Source: Saprospiraceae bacterium UBA7328 (GTDB taxonomy: Bacteria; Bacteroidota; Bacteroidia; Chitinophagales; Saprospiraceae). From it: 34,407 bases of DNA. The stretch's first letter is position 1, and each line of letters begins with the position of its first letter. The position numbers were made by a program, and so were the translations under genes. Location of the stretch: positions 1 through 34,407 of the forward strand of contig DKPS01000264.1 of NCBI GenBank assembly GCA_002471345.1. The letters run 5' to 3'. The notes beneath the pieces were generated by a model. That model did no database searches. It saw only the letters and a program-made list of their open reading frames with translations, and had not been told where the DNA came from. This document shows positions 8,868 through 20,200 of this stretch, one piece after another.

Positions 8868-10985
8868 ATGGCACTTATAGGAAAGATAAGAAGTAACATG
8901 TGGATAGTGTTTGTAATCATTGCACTCGCCACACTTAGTTTTATTCTAATGGATGCGCAAGGACCTGGAGGTGGAGGTGCTGTATCAGATACAACAATGG
9001 GTATCGTAAATGGTAAAAAAATTGATTTCAAAGATTTTGATTTAACCGACAGAGTACTTTTCAACAACAGTGCTCAAGAGCCATTAATGAGAAGAGCAGG
9101 ACTGTGGGATTACTTTGTGAATAAAACCATAGTGGAAGATGAAGCAGAAGAATTAGGTATGTCTGTTGGAAAAAATGAATTGATGGAATTGCAATTTGGA
9201 CAAAGCCTTAGTCCAATTATTTTTCAAAATTATCGTACTCCTAATGGCCAGGTTGATATTGCTCAACTTACTCAAATAAAGAATGCAATAGAAGCAAATA
9301 GCCCAGACTTAACTCCACAGTTTAGACTATACTGGGCAGAGCAAGAAAAGCAAGTTATTTCTACTCAACTTCAAACCAAGATTAATACCATGGTGCAAAA
9401 GGGCCTCTACACACCAACTTGGATGGCCGAAGAGACTTTCAAAATGCAGAACACATCTGTGGACATTGAAGTAGTAAAAATTCCTTTCGACGAAATAGAT
9501 GGAAGTGGAGTAGATGTAACAGATTCTGATATTAATGCATATATCAAAGAAAACTCACAGGACTATGAGCGAAAAGAAGAAAAACGAGTAGTGCAATATG
9601 TAACTATAGATGTTGCTCCAAATAAACGTGACAGTATTTATTGGAGAGAAGAAATGGACAAAATGATTGCCAATTTTAGAACTACAGATAATGATTCCAT
9701 TTATGCTTTTAGCAATAATGGCACCTACCAAAACTATTTTCTCAAATCAGAAGAGTTACAGGAGCAAATCAGAGATGTGATACCTACAATGACGGCAGGT
9801 GAAGTGTATGGACCATATATTTCTTTAAGAAACCTTCAAGCTGTTAAACTCATTGAAAGAAAAGTAATCCCTGACTCAGTAGATGCTAGCCACATTCTGA
9901 TCAGAGTTACAGAAAACAACCCAACTCAACTAATTAGAGCAAATACTCTTATCGACAGTATAATGGATGCTGTGAATAAAGGATCCTCGTTTGATAATCT
10001 TGCAAGTGATTTCAGCGAAGACGTAACAAATAGTGCTAACGGTGGTGATCTAGGTACATTTACTCAAGGAGCAATGGTTCCTGCATTTAACGATGTTTGC
10101 TTTATATCAGGAAGAGAAGGTGGAGTATATAAAGTCAGAACTCAATTTGGAGTACACCTTTTGAGAATTAATGATATGATATATAATAATAGAACGCCAA
10201 AACATAAGATAGCTTACATAAACGTTCCTGTCATTCCAACAAAGGAAACACAAGATGCTATGTACACCAATATGATTGATCTAGTGGGAGAATACAGTTA
10301 CTTAGATGGCATGACTGAAAAAGTGAATAGTACGGCTAATCTTGAAATGAAGGAATCGAATGCTTTAAAGGCTAACGACTATAGTATAGATCTTTTAGGA
10401 CCAGGCAATATAACAAGGGATATCGTTAAATATGCATTTAGCAGTGATACTGAAATAGGTGATTTGTCACATGATATTTATACATACACAGATGATGAAT
10501 TATACTATAATAGAAGGTATGTAGCAGCTGGATTAGCTAAAATACTTCCTTCTGGATTGGCTAAAGCTGACGATGTAAGAGCTGACATAGAGGCAGCAGT
10601 AATGAACAATAAAAAAGCAAAAGCATACATATCAGGACTTTCTGGCAATGGATTTGATGTCATAGCTACCAATGCTAATATCGAAATTGATACTATTCTT
10701 AATGCTTCATTAAATAGTGTTTTCGTAGCAGGATTAGGCAATGAGCCAAAAGTGATGGGCGCTGCTTCCCAGCTCGCTGCCGGCAGTACAAGTTCTCCAA
10801 TTTTAGGAAATAGTGGAGTTTTTGTAGTGAGAAAAATCAAAAATAGCGATGCAGGAGAGCCTAGTGGTTTAGTCGGTCTTAAGTCGTCTCTATCATCTCA
10901 AGCAAAAGCGGCAAAAGACTTCAAATTAATCAACGCTTTAAGAGAAAAATCTACAATAAAGGATAATAGAGCAACTTTCTATTAA
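8868..10985 (+). CDS. Membrane-anchored SurA/PpiD-like peptidyl-prolyl isomerase
   Basis: The 705-residue product is a periplasmic folding factor anchored in the inner membrane, comparable to PpiD. The N-terminus has one transmembrane helix (about residues 12-28, WIVFVIIALATLSFILM) followed by the SurA_N-like helical region (about 40-190: FVNKTIVEDEAEELGMSVGKNEL). A parvulin-type rotamase domain lies at about 340-440: DASHILIRV, then GGDLGTFTQGAMVPAFNDVCF and FGVHLLRI. A second, degenerate periplasmic segment with Ala-rich helices closes the protein (about 540-690). The length and arrangement match Bacteroidota proteins annotated as peptidylprolyl isomerase or SurA N-terminal domain proteins. 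The gene has its own promoter and terminator and so appears monocistronic. The start MALIGKIRSNMW is typical for the family. Confidence 0.92.
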   Translation: MALIGKIRSNMWIVFVIIALATLSFILMDAQGPGGGGAVSDTTMGIVNGKKIDFKDFDLTDRVLFNNSAQEPLMRRAGLWDYFVNKTIVEDEAEELGMSVGKNELMELQFGQSLSPIIFQNYRTPNGQVDIAQLTQIKNAIEANSPDLTPQFRLYWAEQEKQVISTQLQTKINTMVQKGLYTPTWMAEETFKMQNTSVDIEVVKIPFDEIDGSGVDVTDSDINAYIKENSQDYERKEEKRVVQYVTIDVAPNKRDSIYWREEMDKMIANFRTTDNDSIYAFSNNGTYQNYFLKSEELQEQIRDVIPTMTAGEVYGPYISLRNLQAVKLIERKVIPDSVDASHILIRVTENNPTQLIRANTLIDSIMDAVNKGSSFDNLASDFSEDVTNSANGGDLGTFTQGAMVPAFNDVCFISGREGGVYKVRTQFGVHLLRINDMIYNNRTPKHKIAYINVPVIPTKETQDAMYTNMIDLVGEYSYLDGMTEKVNSTANLEMKESNALKANDYSIDLLGPGNITRDIVKYAFSSDTEIGDLSHDIYTYTDDELYYNRRYVAAGLAKILPSGLAKADDVRADIEAAVMNNKKAKAYISGLSGNGFDVIATNANIEIDTILNASLNSVFVAGLGNEPKVMGAASQLAAGSTSSPILGNSGVFVVRKIKNSDAGEPSGLVGLKSSLSSQAKAAKDFKLINALREKSTIKDNRATFY

Positions 10986-11006
10986 TCTTGATTAAGACAT
11001 ATCAAT

Positions 11007-11042
11007 AAAAAAGGCTTGAATAATACTATTCAAGCCTTTTTT
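11007..11042 (+). terminator. Rho-independent terminator after the isomerase gene
   Basis: Arms GGCTTGAATA (11013-11022) and TATTCAAGCC (11027-11036) with a 4-base loop, an A run on the left (11007-11012) and a T run on the right (11037-11042). It lies 22 bases past the stop and may also end the - strand pseudogene transcript. Confidence 0.9.
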
Positions 11043-11061
11043 ATTAGTGCTAGGTTCTAAA

Positions 11062-11486
11062 CTATTTCTTTTTCACCCAAGCTCCTAATATGAGAGCACC
11101 GCCCAATATTCCTAAAAAATTATTTGTTCCATCTAATGTGCCTAAATAAACACTATACTAAAAATGTCCTTGGGTATATGGGCCCCAAAAGCTAATCCCA
11201 ACAAGATTCCCCATTTAGCTCCTTCTTTTAGGCTTTATACGCCAATAACTTGAAAAATATTGGATAAGACCCAATAGAGGAATATAGAAGAGAATATGCT
11301 TACAATGAATAGGGTGGACTTGAAGTTGGCTTCAATAAATGCTTCATCTAAATTATGATAACTCATCCATTATTCAGAGAAAGTGCCATATATACCCATT
11401 CCGATTATTTGAGCTGCAATTGTACAAGCAAGGATAGTTAGCCAATTAACTTTGATATTATTTATAGATCAGTTGTTTTGTTCCAT
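11062..11486 (-). pseudogene. Decayed small membrane protein gene, DUF1761-like
   Basis: Reading the - strand from ATG at 11486 gives a recognisable four-helix membrane protein broken by stop codons at codon 6 (TGA, 11469-11471), codon 39 (TAA, 11370-11372) and codon 84 (TAA, 11235-11237) and a frameshift near codon 114 (about 11144). Between the breaks the text is coherent: VNWLTILACTIAAQIIGMGI, then STLFIVSIFSSIFLYWVL, then LKEGAKWGILLGLAFGA, then in the shifted frame LGTLDGTNNFLGILGG and LILGAWVKKK before TAG at 11062. The first helix followed by W at a fixed distance (IGMGIYGTFSE-stop-WM) resembles the intact DUF1761-like gene at 26061 (IGFIWYSPMLFQKSWM). The remainder of the 10986-11549 gap holds only the upstream terminator. 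Confidence 0.7.
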
Positions 11487-11549
11487 GAAATATAGTGAAG
11501 AACAAGTTGCATAGTCCCTTAGAATCGAGGATGACCAACTCTCACAACG

Positions 11550-13292
11550 CTAATTTTCTAAAATCTCTACTTCTGTTCTGCGATTATATTCGTGCTCGGT
11601 ATCAGAACAGGACACACCATTAGAACAATGATTTCTGATATTATTTTCACCTCGTCCAGATGCCACAACTCTAAAGTCTGAAATTCCTCTGCTTACTAGA
11701 TAGGTCTTGGCAGATTGAGCTCTTCTAATAGATAATGACTGATTATAATCTCGTTCACCTCTAGCATCAGTGTACGATGAGAGTTGAACTCTGAGTTGAG
11801 GATTTTTAAGTAAATAGTCCGACAATAAGTCCAATTCACTTGTTGCACCAATTTTTAGAGTGGCACTATTGTAATCATAATAAATCTCATTAAAAACTAC
11901 TAGTTCTCTTCTATCAAGTGCCTGCTCTATGGTATAAGGCTGAGGGATATAAGTAGTAGTAGAGGGTGTTTCTTCTTTTGATTCTTCTTTTGACATCAAG
12001 AGTGTAATTTCTGGGACAATACTCTCAGCATCGATCGCCGTTTGAGCTGATATATACCCATTTCTCTGTGCAAAAATGAAATATCTACTTTTCCTATCCA
12101 TAAGAAAATTTGATTTCCCATTTTCATCAGAAATATTCAAATATCGCGTCATTGCTCCTTCTTTGGGTTTTAGGTTCATGACGATTTCATCTCCTGCACT
12201 AACGACATCAATACTTTTTATATCAAAATTAGAAATGATAAGATCTGTACTTTCACTTACAAATGGAATCGCATAAATCTCCGCATCTTCTATCGGATTT
12301 TTGGTCACTTTATCTAATATCAAAGTTGCAAATTGAAAATTCTCCACAGCTTTTACTGGTATGTATCCTTCTGTGTTAAAAATATTCTCAATAGCTGTAA
12401 ATTCATATATATCATCTTTGCCCTTTCCTCCTTTCCTATTAGATGTGAAGTAACCACTCTTGCCTTCTTGATCTACGGTAACTCCAAAGTCGTCAGCCTT
12501 TGTATTAAATGGCTCTCCTAGGTTTTGGGACAATTTCCAGATGTTATTGTTTTCTTTTCGAGAAATAAAAAGATCCAAGTTTCCATATCCTCCACGCCCA
12601 TCAGAAGAAAACACTAAACTTCCATTATCATGAACAAAAGGAAAAGACTCATCTCCAAAAGAATTTATGGCTGACCCCAGATTTTCTGGTTCTTTCCAGT
12701 ATCCGTTTTCATACTTCGAAATATAAAGATCATATCCTCCAATTCCACCTTCTCTATTCGATGAAAAAATCATGTAAGATCCATCAGGGCTGACAGCTGG
12801 GTGCATGTTAGAAAACTCATCAGAATTAAATGGAAATTCTCCATCAGGGATCCAATCATTTTCATCTTTATAAGCTTTCAGAATTTTGAGAACTGCGTCT
12901 CTATCATCTCTAAACCTTTTTTCTTTTGTATAATAAACTACTCGATCCTGTTGTGAAAAAGAGCAAGGCCCTTTATGTACATCATCAATATTAAGAGCTG
13001 GAGAGAAATCAGAGATAGAAGCTGATTCCGAATTTAGAGGTAAATACTTTAATTCAAAGTAAGCTTCATTTATCTCTTGATCGAAAACTTGACCTTTCTC
13101 TTTATTTCCTATAAACACTAACCCTTCTCCATATATAACCGGAGAAAAATCCAAATGTGCTGAATTAATGGCATCATAAGATGATACTTTACTATTACGT
13201 ACGGCATCTTCATTGAGCATAGATGGCTGGGCAATTATTATACCTGATATTGCTATCAGAATTATGGCTAAGTTGTATTGTAGTATTCTCAT
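11550..13292 (-). CDS. OmpA-family protein with PD40 propeller repeats (PorE-like, type IX secretion cluster)
   Basis: The 580-residue product starts with a signal peptide (MRILQYNLAIILIAISGIIIAQ). Residues about 60-300 contain PD40/WD40-like propeller repeats: AVSPDGSYMIFSSNREGGIG, LVFSSDGRGGYGNLDLF and YFTSNRKGGKGKDDIYEF. A carboxypeptidase-regulatory-like beta domain follows (about 315-435). The C-terminal OmpA peptidoglycan-binding domain (about 465-580) shows YYDYNSATL, SYTDARGERDYNQSLSIRRA and the closing NRRTEVEI. Proteins with this plan are encoded beside PorP/SprF genes, and PorE is thought to link the type IX machine to peptidoglycan; PorE also has TPRs, which I do not see here. It starts 3 bases after the PorP/SprF stop. 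The likely location is the periplasm or the inner face of the outer membrane. Confidence 0.88.
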   Translation of the reverse strand: MRILQYNLAIILIAISGIIIAQPSMLNEDAVRNSKVSSYDAINSAHLDFSPVIYGEGLVFIGNKEKGQVFDQEINEAYFELKYLPLNSESASISDFSPALNIDDVHKGPCSFSQQDRVVYYTKEKRFRDDRDAVLKILKAYKDENDWIPDGEFPFNSDEFSNMHPAVSPDGSYMIFSSNREGGIGGYDLYISKYENGYWKEPENLGSAINSFGDESFPFVHDNGSLVFSSDGRGGYGNLDLFISRKENNNIWKLSQNLGEPFNTKADDFGVTVDQEGKSGYFTSNRKGGKGKDDIYEFTAIENIFNTEGYIPVKAVENFQFATLILDKVTKNPIEDAEIYAIPFVSESTDLIISNFDIKSIDVVSAGDEIVMNLKPKEGAMTRYLNISDENGKSNFLMDRKSRYFIFAQRNGYISAQTAIDAESIVPEITLLMSKEESKEETPSTTTYIPQPYTIEQALDRRELVVFNEIYYDYNSATLKIGATSELDLLSDYLLKNPQLRVQLSSYTDARGERDYNQSLSIRRAQSAKTYLVSRGISDFRVVASGRGENNIRNHCSNGVSCSDTEHEYNRRTEVEILEN

Positions 13293-13295
13293 TTC

Positions 13296-14255
13296 TTAGA
13301 AATATCTTGGATTGATATTATCGCCTGGATTTCTTCTTCCGCCGATGACATAGTGTACTCCTACTTCAAAACTACCACTAGAGTGATCTTGAATTTCAGA
13401 TAAGGTAAAATCATATGCTGCGGATATCATGAACTGCCTACTTACTTGGAATCCAAAAAGCACATCAATGGATTCTGCAAAAGAATTAGAATCACCGCCG
13501 TGTCTATAAGTCAATCCACCAGTCAGATAGGATCGCCAAGTCGCACTTATATTAAAATCTATATCAAAAGGTGAATTCTGAGTATGTCTAAACATAGTCT
13601 GAGGCGTCATAACCCAGTCATCATTTAAATCTATTGCTCCTCCCATCATGAATAAAACATGACGTACTTCTTTAGAAAACCCTAATTCCGAAGCAAAATT
13701 TATACTTCTCTCCATTAATCTTGGTGATGAAACACCAACATAAAAATGTGATGTATTATAGTAAACTCCAGCGCCAAAATTGATTACATTTTCATCAAAT
13801 CTTCTTACATCAATAGCTGGGTCAGAATTCTTATCTACAATTCCATTTAGCCTTGGATCAGTATAATCAATCTGATATCTACGTGCCGACCCTTGTAGAC
13901 CAATGCTCAAAGTTCCACTTTCAGCAATGTTCACACGATAAGAATACATCGCATCGATTGTCTGTTTTTCTGAAATACCAATAGTATTTCTTGTCAAATT
14001 AAGTCCCAATCCAATTTTTTGATTGGCAAGTGGGATATTCAGACTTGCAGATTGAGTATTTGGAGCTCCTTCAAACCCTATCCACTGATTTCGGACTATG
14101 GCAGAGACTGCTACATTCTCATGATTACCTGCAAATGCAGGGTTAAGACCCAATTTGTTGTACATAAATTGAGTATATAATTGCTCTTGCTGAGCAGTAC
14201 ATACAAGACTTATAAATAAGCTGAGTACTGTTAATATGTATAGTTTTCTTATCAC
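13296..14255 (-). CDS. PorP/SprF-family type IX secretion membrane protein
   Basis: The 319-residue product has a signal peptide (MIRKLYILTVLSLFISLVCTAQ) followed by the hallmark opening of the PorP/SprF family: QEQLYTQFMYNKLGLNPAFAG, then RNQWIGFEGAP and the alternating hydrophobic strands of an outer-membrane barrel, ending with a Gly-rich strand (FEVGVHYVIGG). Family members bind the inner-membrane GldL/GldM motor complex or accompany specific type B cargo such as SprB. The start is GTG at 14255, whose GTGA overlaps the TGA of the giant gene at 14252-14254. That 4-base overlap with a cargo gene suggests this paralogue serves the neighbouring giant protein and is not the core PorP. Confidence 0.93.
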   Translation of the reverse strand: MIRKLYILTVLSLFISLVCTAQQEQLYTQFMYNKLGLNPAFAGNHENVAVSAIVRNQWIGFEGAPNTQSASLNIPLANQKIGLGLNLTRNTIGISEKQTIDAMYSYRVNIAESGTLSIGLQGSARRYQIDYTDPRLNGIVDKNSDPAIDVRRFDENVINFGAGVYYNTSHFYVGVSSPRLMERSINFASELGFSKEVRHVLFMMGGAIDLNDDWVMTPQTMFRHTQNSPFDIDFNISATWRSYLTGGLTYRHGGDSNSFAESIDVLFGFQVSRQFMISAAYDFTLSEIQDHSSGSFEVGVHYVIGGRRNPGDNINPRYF

Positions 14256-17200
14256 CTTTCTATGATTATAAATCCTTTCTCCGGAGCCAATTGGTTGTTA
14301 GCTCTAAAGACATAATAGTAAGTTCCCGTTGGTAAATCCTTGCCATTGTATTGACCCTGCCAATCGTTGTTATAACTCGGAGCATCTAGCACCTGATCTC
14401 CGTATTGATTATAGATATATAGTTGATTATTGGGATATAGGCCTGATTCTATACATGGGATTACAAATGCATCATTAATACCATCTCCATTTGGAGTCAC
14501 CAAGTTCGGAGCAAAGCAATCAGACACGTCTCCAACATTAATTTTCACTGTGGCTCGATCACAATTGTTTTCACATGCTGCGCTACATATCTCGTATACA
14601 ATCTCAACTGGACCAAGAAACCCATTCTGAGGAATATACTCATAACCATCTGGGTTTACAGATAGAGTTCCAGCGTTCGGAGGGCTTATAATTTCAATAT
14701 CATAATCAGCTGTAAGATCATCATTTAAGTCTGGTGAGAATATCACTGAGGTATTATACGCAGTTTGTAATTCATCATCGTTTGCTACTACAGAAAATTC
14801 AGTAGTGACTGAAATTGTATCAGTATCGCCAATGCACGCACCATTTTCTAATTGCCATATTAGAATATTTTCTCCCTGATTAATATCGAATACTAAAGAT
14901 TTTGGATCAGTTGGATCAGAGAAGTTAATATCAGGATCTAACGCTATCCATCTACCTGTACCCTGATTTGGGTTAGAAGCATCTAAAGCAACATTAGTTA
15001 TATCACATGCTATGACATCTGGTCCTCCATCAGCAACAACATTTAAATTTTCATACAAGACAAATGATATCACATCAGACTGTTCTGAAATACATACCTC
15101 ATTCAGTTCTTCAACAACTATTCTGTTTTCACCAAGCAAAATTGGGCTATCTGCAGAAAGTACAAGGCATCTCTCAGAAGTACGACCTAAGACTTCTTCA
15201 GTTGTAAGATTTGTCCATTGATATTCTCCATTAGGGTTGTATTGTGGGGCATTGATACATAGCGTAAATTCGCCATTCATATCATTTCTACATACATCCA
15301 ATATAGTAACCTCTGTTACAGGTTGATCTGGTTTGGGCAAGAATTCAATATCTGTTAATGTACTTGGTAGAGATGGGCAACCATTTAACACAATTCGAAC
15401 TGAATAATCTCCTTCATTTGCTGGTTCCGTATTTCTTACCACAACTCTATCTCCTGATGCGATAAAATCATTCGGGCCTGTCCATATATATTCTGCACCT
15501 AGAATCTGAGTAGCTTGAAGTATCAAATCATCTCCTTCACATACCGGTCCATTGCTGCTTACTCCTGGAGCATTAGGAATACTAAATACATTAACAGTTA
15601 ACAATTCTGAATCAGTTGAGATACAACCATCATCATCAGCTCTCACCAAATATATCCCTGCATTTGCAATTGCCATCTCAGGAATACTAAAAGAAGGGAC
15701 ATCAGTCTGAAACATACCCATTGGCGTAGTCCATACATACATGTCAGTTGACTCGTTATGGTTTTGTACTGTCAATATCAGCTCTTCACCAACACAAGCA
15801 TTAATGCTTTCTCCAATCACTGGCACTTCTGGAATGTCTGTCAGATCAATGATTATCTCTCGTTCTGCCGACTCACAAATATCATTTTCTACCACTAGGA
15901 CATAGGTGCCTGATTGAGCTGCCGTCGCATTAGTTATGATCAGTGAATCATTATTAGATATGAATTCATTGGGCCCTGACCACTCATATCTGTAATTTGA
16001 ATCCGGGCCTACACTAGCAGATACAATTATCATACTGGTTCCATCCACACATTCAGTAATCATATCTTGGCTCACATCTATGACCATAGGCAATGGACTT
16101 CCTGTTACATCCAAAGTGGCTACATTTGTGCACCCAGAAGCTGAAGTGACTGTAACACAATATTTCCCCTGCTCAATTGTTGCAATTGGTTGCTCAAGAG
16201 TAGATCTAAAATTGTTTGGTCCTGACCATTCATAAGTTGCATCTGGAAGAATATTCGTCATTAATTGGACCTCATCTCCTGTGCACTGTAGGGTATCATT
16301 GAGGATATTAATTACAGTTTTATTTTCTATTGTTACCAATACTCCACTCGAGGTATCTGATATACATCCTCTAGTCTGAGTATATACTTGCCATAGTCCT
16401 TCTAAAGAGTCAGTAGCGTTTGGAATGATAAGTCCGTTGCCGTCCACAGCTTGATAAAACTGCCCATTAAGTAACCAGTTTAAGGTTTCGCCCCCAGCAC
16501 TGGTATCAGATAATGATAGAATAAGATTCTCCCCTTCACAAACTATCGCATCCGCGTTTACAGAGGGAGTCATAGGGAAAGGGTCAACCAACACTTTTGT
16601 AACTCTTGGAAGAGAAGGGCAATCATTCTCTAGAACGGTAAGAACATAGTCTCCAGATAAGTCTGTGGAGGCATTATTGAAAGGAGGTGGATTTGCTTCA
16701 TTTGATGTGAATCCATTGGGACCTGTCCAGTTGTATGACGTTGCGTTCGTGCCAATATGATTAGCCTGTAAACGGAATGATGATCCTTCACAAATCTGAA
16801 GCGTGATCGGACTTCCGCTTAATGTTGGTATTGGATTTACTGTAATAGTAATTTGATCAGAAGGAGTTCTTTCACATGCTTCATTTTCTGCTATCACAAA
16901 GAAAGATCCTTGATCACCTGTAGGGCTAAACTTGAATGAAGGGATTTGTGTTTCACCAATTTGTTCGCCAATAGGGGCAATACCCTCAAACCATTTGTAG
17001 GTAACTGTAGATTGGTAATTCGTTGCAGTAAACATCACGGTATCTCCGGCACAGATGGTATCTCTATCTACTCCAATCATTGGCATATTAAAATCTTCAA
17101 TTGCCACATTGACAGATCCAATAGAACGACAGCCATTTGCTCCAAGTACAACTAAATTATAAGTGCCTGATAGATTAGGGGTAGAGTTTGCAATGAATGG

Positions 17201-20200
17201 ATTTTCTAAACTTGAATCGAAACCATTAGGTCCTGACCAATTAAAAGTATAAGCACTCTGACTATCTATAGAAGGTACGTTAGCATTAAGTTTCAATGTA
17301 TCTCCCGTACAAACTAATGACTGAGCTATGGGCTCTAGTACAAAGGGAACAATCCTGACATTGGACATGCACTGACTTGTATTACCTGAAAGATCGGATA
17401 CAATGACCGTCACTGGTACAATGCTGTTTATATTCGAACAATTGAAATCTGTATTAGAAAATTGAAAATCTCCAACTTCACAATTATCTGTAACTGATGT
17501 TACTACCAATGCTGGATCTACAATAAGTGGCAATAATCCTGATGGGTGGGCCATGGCCAAAGATGTATCCCTACATTCAATTACTGGGGCTTCTAAATCT
17601 TGCACATTTACATTAAAGACACAAGTCGAAGTATTCCCGCTACCATCAAAAACAGTATATTCTAGAATATTTATTCCTTGATTAAGGTTTACTCTTTCTT
17701 CTATATTCGGGTTAAATGAAATAGATGATAAATCAGTAGCTCCAGAAACTGACACTGAAAAAGTATCAGCAAGGTTACAGTTATCAGTTACTGACATTAC
17801 TCCAGGCAAAATAAAATCGGACGTACAATTACCTGAAGTTAAAATTGCCGTTTGGTCAGATGAACAAACTACATTTGGTGGGGTAGCCTCAATAACTGTT
17901 ACATTAAATGATTGAGAACTCAAGTTGCCTGAGCAGTCTGTTACCAAATAGGTAACTAAGTGAACCCCTGCGTCAATCGTTGCTGTATAATCACTAACAG
18001 ATGTCAAGGCAATCGGATCATTATCATCGATCTGTACTTTATAATCGATAAAGCCTTGTATGCTTAAAGCTACATCCAAACTCAAAATGATTCTAGTTCC
18101 TGCACCAAAACAAACGTCATTAATAGCTAGAGCCCCACTTAATCCAGATGGGACATTAGGAAAGAAATTAATATCTATAAAGCCATCAGCCGCCCATGCA
18201 TTGATTTGAGATGATGTAAAAGTGAGCATAAATTCTGCATCACCACATTGTGTATCTGTAAGAGGAGTTCTCCCTAAATCAGTACCATCTTCAGCTACTA
18301 TATTAAAATATTCTGTTGGATCATCTGCATCAATGTTTATCATTTGCACTGTAAGAGAAACAGATTCATTGCTTTCAAAATCATCGGGATCAATTGGGCC
18401 AAATCGTGCTGTAAAGCTATCTACAGGAACTTGCTCATTACCCAATTCAGGTGAACTTATATCTTGACGGAATGTCATAGAAAAAGCATTGTCCAAATTA
18501 CCACAGGCATCTGACACATTTAAAGCAGGAATAAAGAGGTCAATATCACAATCATCTCTATTCGCGATTGTAATTATTGTATCAGTAAGGCCTCCTGAAA
18601 TTGATGGCCCAATATTGTCTATTATTTTAAAACTTGCAGTACTTACTGATGCATTATTGCATTCATCAACAAATACAAAATCCACAGTTTCTAATCTAAA
18701 AGTTCCTGATTGATCAGATGGACAAGTCACAAAGTTCAACATACCTGGTGCCTCACCAGGAAATGAGGATGGATCATTGATTTCATAAGAGCCTGGTACC
18801 GCAGCAAAAGTTGTCACTCTATTACCACACTCATCCGTTGCTTTCGCTCCAGCAAGATCAGCCACCCATATTGCAAATGATTGATCTACATCTTGAGCAT
18901 TAGTACAGCTCAGTGTAATATCTGCAGCAGGAGTTGAGACAGCAGGTGCAAGTGTGTCTTTAATAGTGATTGTCTGGGGTAAAATCAGAGAACTTCCACA
19001 TAAATCTTTAATGTCCCAAGTTCTAATTATTTGTCTTTCACATCCCTCCCCAATTGGGCTATCCGTAAAAGTGATAACTACTTCTGACGCACAATTATCA
19101 ACAACATTTAATGGACTCCCTGTAATATTAGGATCAGATTCATCTAAGCATGAAATAGTAATGTCAGGAGGGGCTTGATACCTTGGTTCTAGTGTATCCG
19201 AAATGGTAATTATCTGAGTGAATGAATTAACATTACCACAAGCATCACTAGCACTATAAGTCCTGAAAATAGTATAATTAAAAAAGCCACACACGGTTTG
19301 ATCCGTACTTTGAGTAGAACTGTCCAGAGCCGTTACCATAATCTGACCTTCACATACATCATCGGCTACTATGGCAGTTGCTGAAGGCACATTATCACAA
19401 TTCAATGTCGTATCTCTTAAAATAAAAGGGAAGACAGGGGCATCTTCGTCTTTAATACTAATAGTCGCACTTGTGGAAGTTAAATTTCCACATGCATCGG
19501 TGACAAAGAAATTCACATCAGCGGACCAATCACAAAGACTACTTCCAATCAAGTTAAAAGGTCCATTTAAGAAAGAACCTGAACCGGTGCGCCCTTCAGA
19601 ATCAGTAAATGAAAATTGAGCCCATATGATATCATCTTGAGAACAATCATCAACAGCCGAAGCTCCTCCAAATCTTTTAATCCAATTAGTCAGTGAATCT
19701 TGTCTTCCTACATTACATGTAATACTAATATCTTGAGCAGGAATCGCGATAGTAGGAGGAATCGAATCTATTACACTAAAAGTTGCAAATAGAGTATCAC
19801 TACTATTATCTAAGGTATCCAAAGCAAAAAATCCAACATTCACAGTCCCACTAGCACAATTGCTTTGAGAATTAGAGGCATTAAAGTCTTGTTGAACTAG
19901 TGCAAATGACCTATTCGCTCTCAATTTTATCACTCCATTCTCATCAGTAGCTATCAGTCCTCCAAAAGAGTCATACCATTGTATCAGCGAATCTAAAACG
20001 TCTGTACTACAATCAACATTAGCGTCCTGTGGGTTCTGTGTTATTACTGGTGGGATGATATCCATCAAAGGGGTAGTATCCTGAATACTAAATAATGCAG
20101 ACACTGAACTTGTGTTACCACAAGGATCAGAGACTATAAATGATACTGTGGCTGACTCAAAACAATCTAAACCATCTAATACAGTAAATGGCCCATCTAC

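Noticed and set aside
11062..11486. Alternative genetic code to explain the stops
   Set aside because: All large genes in the window use standard stops cleanly, and this segment also has a frameshift.
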